The translations under genes were made by a program, and so were the position numbers. From Streptomyces sp. L-9-10 (GTDB lineage Bacteria > Actinomycetota > Actinomycetes > Streptomycetales > Streptomycetaceae): DNA of 64,000 bases. Where the stretch lies: contig NZ_PHRF01000168.1 in NCBI RefSeq assembly GCF_004151105.1, positions 101,986-165,985 of the forward strand, given 5' to 3'. Of this stretch, positions 57,810-64,000 are shown one piece after another (position 1 is the stretch's first letter; the number at the start of each line of letters is the position of its first letter). The notes below the pieces were generated by a model. That model was not told the origin of the DNA and ran no database searches. It saw nothing but the letters and a program-made list of their open reading frames with translations.

Positions 57810-58847
57810 TCAGATGCGCTCCTTGCTGACGAGAGTGGAGAGCCGGTCGACGGTACGGGCCACCGCCTCCGGCGGCAGCAGCCCGGCACCCCGGCCGCGC
57901 GCGAAGTCCGCGAAGGCCTCCGCGGTCGTGTACCGGGGTACAAAGCCCAGTGTCTCGCGCAGCTGGTCCGTGCTGACCACCCGGCCATGGGTCAACAGCC
58001 TGATCTGTTCCGGCGCGAAGTCCGTCATCCCGACCGTGCGCAGCGCCGTACCGACCCAGGTCACGGCAGGCAGCGGAACGGGCACCGTGGGCCGCCCCAG
58101 CCGCCGTGAGCACTGCGAGAGCAGCAGCACACCCTCACCGGCGACATTGAAGGTCCCGCTGTTGAGCGTCCCGCGCCGCGGCTCGTCGGAGGCGATCAGC
58201 AGGACGTCGATCACATCGTCCTCGTGCACGAACTGGAGCCGCGGGTCATAGCCGAAGACCGTCGGCAGCACGGGCAGCGACAGATACTCGGCGAGCGGTG
58301 TATCCGCCGCGGGCCCCAGGATATTCGCGAAGCGCAGCACACAGACCGCCACATCCGGTCTGCGCCGCGCGAAGCCGCGTACGTATCCCTCGACCTCCAC
58401 CGCGTCCTTGGCGAAGCCGCCGCTCGGCAGCGATTTGGGCGGCGTGGTCTCCGTGAAGATCGCCGGATCGCGGGGCGCGGAACCGTACACACTCGTACTG
58501 GACTTGACCACCAGCCGCTTCACCGTCGGCGATTTCTGGCAGGCGCCGAGCAGCTGCATCGTGCCGATGACGTTGGTCTCCTTGACGGCGGTACGCCCGC
58601 CGGAGCCCAGTGGAGTGCCCGTCACATCCAGATGGACGACGGTGTCGACTCCGTGTTCGGCCAGGATCCGCGCGATCACCGGCTGCCGGATATCCGCGCG
58701 GACGAATCGCGCCCCGCCCAACTCATGTGCGGGCGGGACCGCGTCCACGGCGATGACCCGGTCCACCTCGGAATCACGCTGAACGCGCCGTACGAAACGG
58801 CCTCCGAGCTGACGGGCCGCTCCTGTCACGAGCACGACCTTGCCCAA
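57810..58847 (-). CDS. NAD-dependent epimerase/dehydratase-like extended SDR
   Basis: 345 residues from TTG 58847, with GGGAAGG eight bases upstream; no ATG or GTG fits the conserved start GKVVLVTGAARQLGGRFV. It carries the extended-SDR loop (TGAARQLGG), VVHLDVTGTP, VVKSSTSVYGSAP and VCVLRFANILGP. The usual YxxxK region appears as a variant (SGGFAKDAVEVEGYVRGFAR). Members next to PlsC-type acyltransferases are common in actinobacteria. The substrate is probably a nucleotide sugar or lipid-linked compound; this cannot be settled from sequence. Confidence 0.88.
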   Translation of the reverse strand: MGKVVLVTGAARQLGGRFVRRVQRDSEVDRVIAVDAVPPAHELGGARFVRADIRQPVIARILAEHGVDTVVHLDVTGTPLGSGGRTAVKETNVIGTMQLLGACQKSPTVKRLVVKSSTSVYGSAPRDPAIFTETTPPKSLPSGGFAKDAVEVEGYVRGFARRRPDVAVCVLRFANILGPAADTPLAEYLSLPVLPTVFGYDPRLQFVHEDDVIDVLLIASDEPRRGTLNSGTFNVAGEGVLLLSQCSRRLGRPTVPVPLPAVTWVGTALRTVGMTDFAPEQIRLLTHGRVVSTDQLRETLGFVPRYTTAEAFADFARGRGAGLLPPEAVARTVDRLSTLVSKERI

Positions 58848-59008
58848 GATCAGCGCCTTCCCCTGAAAGTCTCCGTGGGCGCCACCGTATCGGGTCGGTA
58901 TCGCGCCATGGTGACCGTAGGGCGCGCCACACCATTTCTTTGTCCGGCAAACACCGCGGCCCTCCCACCATGTCGGTGGAAGGGCCGCGAATGCACGAAC
59001 AGCTGCCG

Positions 59009-59107
59009 CTACTTCTTGTTGCGACGCTGAACGCGGGTGCGCTTGAGCAGCTTGCGGTGCTTCTTCTTGGCCATCCGCTTACGCCGCTTCTTGATAACAG
59101 AGCCCAC
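59009..59107 (-). CDS. Small ribosomal subunit protein bS22 (AURKAIP1/COX24-type)
   Basis: 32 residues from GTG 59107, with GAGGG five bases upstream: MGSVIKKRRKRMAKKKHRKL then LKRTRVQRRNKK. This is the conserved, extremely basic peptide of actinobacteria, called AURKAIP1/COX24 family and recognised as ribosomal protein bS22 in mycobacterial ribosome structures. It is below the usual length limits of gene finders. It lies between the epimerase and the BdtA-like gene on the same strand. Confidence 0.93.
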   Translation of the reverse strand: MGSVIKKRRKRMAKKKHRKLLKRTRVQRRNKK

Positions 59108-59294
59108 GACTACCCTCGCTCACTTCTCTTCACTCGGTGCGGGGCGTCTGGGCCCACACGACCTACGTCGGCCTAGCCTACCCGCCGCCGAGTGAGGGAC
59201 GTAATCCGAGGGACACCCGAGGTGATTCTCCCGGCGCCACGCGCCCCGCCGCGACGTTCGCCGCGACGGGGAACGAGCCGTACCGGTCTCGGCA

Positions 59295-59507
59295 TCACGC
59301 AGACTCGACCCCCACAAATGACTCGCGGAGGTACTCGTGAACCGCTTGCTCCGGAACCCGGAATGACCTGCCCACCCGGATCGCCGGCAGATGACCGCTG
59401 TGCACCAAGCGGTACACGGTCATCTTCGACACTCGCATCACTGAGGCGACTTCCGCCACGGTAAGGAACTTGACCTCGTTGAGAGGCCTCTCGCTGCCAG
59501 CAGCCAT
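59295..59507 (-). CDS. bdtA: Excisionase/MerR-type small DNA-binding protein (BdtA-like)
   Basis: 70 residues from ATG 59507 (MAAGSERPLNEVKFLTVAEV). The whole protein is one winged helix-turn-helix of the excisionase/BldC kind: FLTVAEVASVMRVSKMTVYR, LVHSGHLPAIRVGRSFRVPE, QAVHEYLRES. The position, between bS22 and the phosphatase-like gene downstream of bldN-rsbN, matches SCO3328, recalled as bdtA, a BldD target; the symbol rests on that memory. It probably acts as a regulator, not in phage excision; no integrase is nearby. Confidence 0.86.
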   Translation of the reverse strand: MAAGSERPLNEVKFLTVAEVASVMRVSKMTVYRLVHSGHLPAIRVGRSFRVPEQAVHEYLRESFVGVESA

Positions 59508-59635
59508 GACCCACCTGTACCTTCCGCACGCGACGGCCACCGGCTTCCCCTCCGGTAACTCTTCGTCGCTGTGCGCTCACTCACCAGACTAGGGGCGGGT
59601 GATGCGAGTGGGGAAGAGGAGCAGCCTTCGGCCGC

Positions 59636-60451
59636 CTACTGTGACAGACACGCTCGATTGAGTACATAGCGCGTAAGCGGCCAGTAGTAATCAGACCGCA
59701 CGGCGTCATCGAGGGGAACGGCCACGGACACCCGTCCCTCCGCTTCCCCGACGAACAGCGCGGGGTCGTCCGTATCGGCGAGACCGATGGCCTCAATGCC
59801 CAGCTGACCTGCCCCGCAGACCCATCCGTGGTCTCCCACGACCAGCTCGGGCAGCGGGCCGCCGGACTCCGCCACATCCTCCAGGGCCACCCGGACCGGC
59901 AGGGGTGAATGGGTGTGCGCGCCGGTCTCACGCCCGGCGCATCGCACGCCGGACTCCCGCATCAGCGCGACTCCCCGTACGTAGTCAAGGTTGTACGTAC
60001 GTACCCCGAACCGGGTCGTTATGTCGACACATCGCCCCTGCGCGGGAGTGAGAACGAGACATCCCGCCGCCGACAAAGCGTCTGCCAGCGCCGCGTAGAA
60101 ACCGAGCAGCCGATGCGGATGCCCCGTCCCGAGCAGCACCGGAGCCCGCCGCTCCGCCACAGCGCCCAGCCGGCCGGCGAACGCGTCCAGCGCGCTCAGC
60201 GTCCGCTCGGGATCGATGACATCAGGACCCGACACATGATCGGAATCGGCGGAAACTCCACACTTGTCGGCCATGAGCTTGAGCAAGTCCTGCTCATTCC
60301 ATGCCCATTCCGGATCGAGTCCGAGCGTCACGCGTGGATCGCGTATAGCGAAGAGACGGTAGCTGCGCAGACTCGCCTCGCGCGAGGTGGCCACGGGTCC
60401 GGCCAGCCTGGCCGCCAGCAGATGCGCCCGCAGCGCTCCGGTGCTCAACAC
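59636..60451 (-). CDS. Phosphatase-like protein (SCO3329-type)
   Basis: 271 residues from GTG 60451 (VLSTGALRAHLLAARL), with AGGA eight bases upstream; the frame extends upstream into acuC and is not used. Conserved segments: TSREASLRSYRLFAIRDPRV, LLGTGHPHRLLGFYAALADA, THSPLPVRVALEDV, LVVGDHGWVCGAGQLGIEAI. Similar genes sit in this place in other streptomycetes and are annotated as phosphatases on weak grounds; there is no standard phosphatase motif I can confirm. GTGHPHR and VGDHGW are likely active-site loops. Cytoplasmic; substrate unknown. Confidence 0.75.
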   Translation of the reverse strand: MLSTGALRAHLLAARLAGPVATSREASLRSYRLFAIRDPRVTLGLDPEWAWNEQDLLKLMADKCGVSADSDHVSGPDVIDPERTLSALDAFAGRLGAVAERRAPVLLGTGHPHRLLGFYAALADALSAAGCLVLTPAQGRCVDITTRFGVRTYNLDYVRGVALMRESGVRCAGRETGAHTHSPLPVRVALEDVAESGGPLPELVVGDHGWVCGAGQLGIEAIGLADTDDPALFVGEAEGRVSVAVPLDDAVRSDYYWPLTRYVLNRACLSQ

Positions 60452-60552
60452 CCGGCCGATCCTGCCGCTTACGGCACTCCCGCGGGCCGGAACCCCGGAT
60501 TCACCGCACAGTTGGCGTAACAGCCGCCCGCCGGACCGCCACCCGACGGGCG

Positions 60553-61725
60553 CTACGCCAGCAGCCCCCGCAGCGGGAACACCGCCTTGCGCGTCGCCAG
60601 CACCGCCTGGTCCAGCCGGTCCGCCGGATCGTATCCGGCCTCCCACGGCTGCCAGGCCGGCGTCCGCCCGTCCGTCATCCGCCCGGGACCCAGCTGCCGC
60701 GTCCGCGCGTACACCTCGTCCCGCCAGGACTCCGGCACCTCCGACAGCGGATCGATCGGCGCGTGCGCGGCGATCCCCACCAGATGGGTCCAGGACCGGG
60801 GCACCACATCGACGACCGCGTAACCGCCGCCGCCCAGCGCGACCCACCGCCCGCCGTCCACGTACTCGTGCACCAGGTCATGGCAGGACGCCTGCACCGC
60901 ACGCTGCGCGTCGAGGGACACCGCGAGATGCGCCAGCGGATCCTCGAAATGCGTGTCCGCGCCGTGCTGTGTCACCAGCACCTGCGGCCGGAAGTCCGCC
61001 AGCAGCTCGGGCACCACCGAGTGGAACGCCCGCAGCCAGCCCTCGTCCCCCGTCCCCGCGGGCAGCGCCACGTTCACCGCGCTGCCCTCGCCCGCGCCCC
61101 CGCCGGTCTCCTCCGCCCAGCCGGTCTGCGGGAAGAGCGTCCGCGGGTGCTCGTGCAGCGACACCGTCAGCACCCGGGGGTCCTCCCAGAACGCCGTCTG
61201 GACACCGTCCCCGTGATGGACATCCACATCGATGTACGCGACCCGCTCGGCGCCCAGCTCCAGGAGCCGCGCGATCGCCAGGGCCGCGTCGTTGTAGATA
61301 CAGAACCCGGACGCCGCCCCGGGCATCGCGTGGTGCAGCCCGCCCGCGAAGTTCACGGCGTGCGCGGTCTCCCCGCGCCACACCGCCTCGGCCGCACCGA
61401 CCGACTGCCCGGCGATCAACGCCGACGTCTCATGCATCCCCGCGAAGGCCGGATCGTCCGGCGTGCCGAGCCCGTACGAACCGTCGGCGGCGCGCGGATC
61501 CAGCGAGGCCCGCCGTACCGCGTCCACATACTCCTGCTGGTGGACGAGGCGCAGCGTCGAATCCCCGGCGGCCGGCGCGGCCACCACGTCCGCCGCCCGG
61601 TCCAGTCCGTACGCCCGCACCAACCCCATGGTCAGCACGAGCCGTACGGGATCCATCGGATGGCTGGGCCCGAAGTCGTATCCCGTTACTGCGTCATCCC
61701 ACATCAACCGTGCGCGGCCGCTCAT
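60553..61725 (-). CDS. acuC: Acetoin-utilisation-type deacetylase (class I/II histone deacetylase fold)
   Basis: 390 residues from ATG 61725 (MSGRARLMWDDAVTGYDFGP); GTG 61734 is an alternative. The HDAC-type fold is complete: HPMDPVRLVLTMGLVRAYGL, GGLHHAMPGAASGFCIYND (catalytic His pair), VAYIDVDVHHGDGVQTAF (zinc ligands Asp and His), VTQHGADTHFEDPLAHL (zinc Asp) and VALGGGGYAVVDVVPRSW. AcuC deacetylates lysines of acetyl-CoA synthetase in Bacillus, so a role in acetate/acetyl-CoA control is likely. No AcuA or AcuB gene is here. Its start lies inside the last 32 bases of the MFS gene. Confidence 0.93.
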   Translation of the reverse strand: MSGRARLMWDDAVTGYDFGPSHPMDPVRLVLTMGLVRAYGLDRAADVVAAPAAGDSTLRLVHQQEYVDAVRRASLDPRAADGSYGLGTPDDPAFAGMHETSALIAGQSVGAAEAVWRGETAHAVNFAGGLHHAMPGAASGFCIYNDAALAIARLLELGAERVAYIDVDVHHGDGVQTAFWEDPRVLTVSLHEHPRTLFPQTGWAEETGGGAGEGSAVNVALPAGTGDEGWLRAFHSVVPELLADFRPQVLVTQHGADTHFEDPLAHLAVSLDAQRAVQASCHDLVHEYVDGGRWVALGGGGYAVVDVVPRSWTHLVGIAAHAPIDPLSEVPESWRDEVYARTRQLGPGRMTDGRTPAWQPWEAGYDPADRLDQAVLATRKAVFPLRGLLA

Positions 61726-62944
61726 GCCCGCCACCGTATCGGTCCTGATCCGTCCCGAACGAGTGGGCGTACGCGAGCGTCACCAAAACCATCACCATCG
61801 GTACGAGCATCGCGCCCCGGTAGCTCCACAGGTCCCCAAGTGCTCCCACCAGCGGCGATCCGATCAGAAACCCCACGTAGTTGAAGATATTGAGCCGGGC
61901 CACGGCCGTGTCGCTGGAGGCGGGAAACAGTCGTCCGGCCGCCGCGAAAGTCTGCGGAACGATCACACACAGCCCGAGCCCGAGCATCGTGAACCCGAGG
62001 ATCCCCATCCAGGCACCGGACGCCAGCGCCACCACCGCGAACCCGGCCCCCGCCAGCAGCGACCCGCACCGCACGACGGCCACGGGACCGAACCGCCGCA
62101 CACCCAGATCCCCGACCGCCCGCCCCAGCAGCGTGGTGACCATATAGGCGTTGTACGGAACGGTCGCCAGCTCCTCCGAGCTGCCGAGGACGTCCTGGAG
62201 GTACTTGGCGCTCCAGTTCGACACGGTGGAGTCACCGATGTACGCGAAGGCCATGACGAGGCAGAGCGGCAGGAGCAGCTTGAACGCGACCGGCGGCCTG
62301 CCCGCGGCGCCCGCCGCCCCCTCCGTGCCCGCGTCCGTACGGTCGCCGCCAGGGGCGGAATCGGCGTCGGCGTCGGCATCGGCATCGGCATCGGCGTACC
62401 AACGGCTGCCGATCAGCGCGGCCGGCAACAGCAGGGCCACCACCGGGAGATACGACACCAGCAGCGACAGATCCCAGTGCGCGCCGGCCCAGGCCAGCGA
62501 GGCCCCGGCGATCCCGCCGAGGCTGTACGCGGCGTGGAAGCCGAGCATGATGCTCCGGTCGTACGCCCGTTGAAGACTCACCCCGAGCATGTTCATGGAC
62601 GCGTCCAGGGCACCGACCGACAGCCCGAACGCCGCCAGCGCGATGCCCAGCTGCCACACCTCGTCACCGGCCCCGGCGCCGAGGAGCGCCAGCAGTACGA
62701 CGGGCTGCGCCCAGCGCAACACCACCCCGGGCCGTACCCGCGCGACCAGCTTCTCGGTGACGACACTGCCGACGCCGGCGAGCACCGGCACGGCGGCGAG
62801 GAACACAGGGAGGAGCGCGTCGGATATCCCGTACCGGTCCTGAATGGCGGGGATACGCGTCACGAGCAGGGCGAAGGTCACCCCCTGGACGAAGAAGCTC
62901 AGCGCCAGGGAGAGCCGACCGTGCCGCAACCGCGCGTCTGTCAT
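61694..62944 (-). CDS. MFS transporter
   Basis: 416 residues from ATG 62944. About twelve membrane helices are visible in two sets of six, separated near residues 185-220 by a loop with an (Asp-Ala)6 run and Gly/Ala-rich sequence. The signature VTRIPAIQDRYGISDALLPV, with ALDASMNMLGVSLQRAY and LGRAVGDLGVRRFG, resembles the YbjJ/fucose-permease-like subgroup. The substrate is unknown. The gene ends 32 bases inside acuC, so their translation may be coupled. Confidence 0.9.
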   Translation of the reverse strand: MTDARLRHGRLSLALSFFVQGVTFALLVTRIPAIQDRYGISDALLPVFLAAVPVLAGVGSVVTEKLVARVRPGVVLRWAQPVVLLALLGAGAGDEVWQLGIALAAFGLSVGALDASMNMLGVSLQRAYDRSIMLGFHAAYSLGGIAGASLAWAGAHWDLSLLVSYLPVVALLLPAALIGSRWYADADADADADADSAPGGDRTDAGTEGAAGAAGRPPVAFKLLLPLCLVMAFAYIGDSTVSNWSAKYLQDVLGSSEELATVPYNAYMVTTLLGRAVGDLGVRRFGPVAVVRCGSLLAGAGFAVVALASGAWMGILGFTMLGLGLCVIVPQTFAAAGRLFPASSDTAVARLNIFNYVGFLIGSPLVGALGDLWSYRGAMLVPMVMVLVTLAYAHSFGTDQDRYGGGHERPRTVDVG

Positions 62945-63046
62945 GGCCGGACAGCGTAGGACGCTCCTCTACCCATGGGTAGGCGGATCACACAATGGAT
63001 CCCGCCCCACGCATCCCACGGCGGCGGATCAGGTCCAGGGAACGGA

Positions 63047-63691
63047 TCAGGCGAGCAACCCCGGTAGTTCCGCCATCCTGCCGAAGTAACCAGTGGCACC
63101 CGGGAGCTGGTCGGCGGGTGTCATGGCCGTGAACGCGAACACGTCCATGCCCGCGGCCCTGGCGGCCCGGACCCCGAGGGGGCTGTCCTCCACGACGGCA
63201 CAGCGGCCCGGTGCCACACCCATGCGCTCCGCGGCATGAAGGAAGAGATCGGGCGCCGGCTTGCCCCGTCCGACATCCTGCGCGCTGAAGATGACGCTGT
63301 CCTCGAACCACCGGCTCAGCCCGGTCTTCCGGTGCCCGACGCGGATCCGCTCATGGCTCCCGGAGGAGGCGACGCAGTAGGACACCCCGTCACCGGCCAG
63401 CTTCTCCAGAACCTCGGTCACTCCGTCGACGGGCTCCAACTCCCGCTCGAAGGCGGCGAAGACACGGGCGTGCAGGGTGTCGTCGAAGTCCGTGGGCAGA
63501 AGCTGACCGGTCCGCTCCTTCACCAGGTCATGGACGCGATGAACGGCGGCTCCCATGTAGTCCCGGAGGGAGTCCTCGTAGGAAGTGGGATGGCCCAGTT
63601 CGGTGAGATAGGCGGCCAGGATGGTGTTGGAGAGCGGCTCGCTGTCGACAAGGACACCGTCATTATCGAAAATGACCAGTTCATAGCGCAT
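63047..63691 (-). CDS. HAD-superfamily sugar-phosphatase-like hydrolase
   Basis: 214 residues from ATG 63691. HAD motif I is VIFDNDGVLVDSEPLSNTIL (nucleophile Asp in D-N-D-G-V), motif II CVASSGSHERIRVGHRKTGL, and motifs III/IV GRGKPAPDLFLHAAERMG and CAVVEDSPLGVRAARAAGM. A helical cap domain between I and II places it in subfamily IA (beta-phosphoglucomutase / 2-deoxyglucose-6-phosphatase / GS1 type). The substrate is probably a small sugar phosphate. It follows the rRNA operon on the same strand, beyond the terminator. Confidence 0.93.
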   Translation of the reverse strand: MRYELVIFDNDGVLVDSEPLSNTILAAYLTELGHPTSYEDSLRDYMGAAVHRVHDLVKERTGQLLPTDFDDTLHARVFAAFERELEPVDGVTEVLEKLAGDGVSYCVASSGSHERIRVGHRKTGLSRWFEDSVIFSAQDVGRGKPAPDLFLHAAERMGVAPGRCAVVEDSPLGVRAARAAGMDVFAFTAMTPADQLPGATGYFGRMAELPGLLA

Positions 63692-63725
63692 GCACTCAGC
63701 CTAATCCGGCCCCGGAACGCAGAAA

Positions 63726-63750
63726 TGCCCCGCACCAAAGGTGCGGGGCA
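63726..63750 (-). terminator. rRNA operon terminator
   Basis: TGCCCCGCACC pairs perfectly with 63740-63750 around AAA. On the minus strand the stem is followed by TTTCTG, a short U-rich tract, 16 bases after the end of 5S rRNA. Confidence 0.85.
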
Positions 63751-63765
63751 TTCCCATCAAAAATT

Positions 63766-63884
63766 GTTCGGCGGCGTCCTACTCTCCCACAGGGTCCCCC
63801 CTGCAGTACCATCGGCGCTATGAGGCTTAGCTTCCGGGTTCGGAATGTAACCGGGCGTTTCCCTCACGCAATGACCACCGAAAC
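63766..63884 (-). rRNA. rrf: 5S ribosomal RNA
   Basis: Read on the minus strand, it begins GTTTCGGTGGTCATTGCG and ends GGACGCCGCCGAACA, with the conserved CGCCCGGTTACATTCCGAAC loop and GAAGCTAAGCC. The ends pair to form the terminal stem. Length is about 119 nt, as in other Streptomyces. Confidence 0.96.
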
Positions 63885-63962
63885 ACTATGAAGATATCGA
63901 ACCGCTGGATAACAACACGGCCGTTCGTTACTTCAGAACTAACACAGTGGACGCGAGCAACT

Positions 63963-64000
63963 GAGGACAAGCCCTCGGCCTATTAGTACCGGTCAACTCC
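63963..64000 (-). rRNA. rrl: 23S ribosomal RNA, 3' end only
   Basis: On the minus strand, GGTACTAATAGGCCGAGGG and CTTGTCCTC match the very end of actinobacterial 23S rRNA. The gene continues beyond the window. The 78 bases to 5S are the internal spacer; no tRNA lies in it. Confidence 0.9.

Noticed and set aside
59295..59507. Excisionase-family protein as evidence for a prophage or integrative element
   Set aside because: No integrase, relaxase or phage gene is nearby, and the gene sits in a conserved developmental neighbourhood, so it is a BldC-like regulator.
62370..62400. Hexamer repeat (GTCGGC/ATCGGC) as a regulatory tract
   Set aside because: It encodes the Asp-Ala loop of the MFS protein and keeps the frame; slippage in a cytoplasmic loop explains it.

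Overview
The window is high-GC actinobacterial DNA that looks like a Streptomyces chromosome. Evidence for this: a pro-sigma-BldN/RsbN developmental pair, a rex-hemA-hemC-hemD cluster with a Rex operator, a class I lysyl-tRNA synthetase beside argS, a cluster of HATPase, XRE-DUF5753 and DUF397 genes, the 32-residue ribosomal protein bS22, many GTG/TTG starts, and TTA leucine codons that I found in only one gene. The order from lysS-argS through hemB, hemD, hemC, hemA, rex, bldN, rsbN, acyltransferase, bS22, BdtA-like protein and AcuC resembles the S. coelicolor SCO3303-SCO3330 segment as I recall it. This was not checked against a database.

Layout. 1-10,200: cobalamin genes (3' end of cbiD; cobL-cobM overlapping on the minus strand) are separated by a block of about 7 kb. 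That block holds two type VII secretion-like substrate genes, a lipoprotein and a 1,477-residue trypsin/STAND-ATPase/beta-propeller protein. 10,200-14,650: a membrane protein, a TetR regulator divergent from an NmrA-like oxidoreductase across a perfect palindromic operator, the cobalt transporter pair cbtB-cbtA under a cobalamin riboswitch, and a divergent degenerate histidine phosphatase. 14,700-27,100: a SpoIIE-type phosphatase/sensor, a DinB-like protein, AraC-GNAT-Mut7-C genes in tandem, a short-chain dehydrogenase, RtcB, two DUF3558 lipoproteins and a DUF2637 membrane protein.

27,200-45,950: divergent lysS/argS, a secreted lactonase-like propeller, Dps, F420/FMN-type and NmrA-type redox proteins, two AraC regulators, a small secreted lectin, the HATPase/XRE/DUF397 cluster, a Tat-exported esterase, an alpha/beta hydrolase, a membrane-anchored XRE sensor, a DUF4232 lipoprotein, a six-repeat winged-helix-like protein and an STM4015-type LRR protein. 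46,000-52,300: tetrapyrrole synthesis. hemB stands alone; rex-hemA-hemC-hemD are joined by 4-base overlaps and preceded by a near-consensus Rex operator, tying heme supply to NADH/NAD+ balance. 52,500-63,700: glutaredoxin, HAD hydrolase, bldN-rsbN, acyltransferase plus epimerase, bS22, BdtA-like, a phosphatase-like gene, acuC, an MFS transporter and a HAD phosphatase. 63,700-64,000: the distal end of an rRNA operon on the minus strand (23S 3' end, 5S, terminator).

The best candidates for an undescribed system are the 820-7,719 block (secreted-substrate genes, one with two TTA codons, convergent with a protease-STAND-propeller protein) and the six-repeat protein at 43,697-44,878 with its LRR neighbour. 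The linkage of function inside each is inference from position only.
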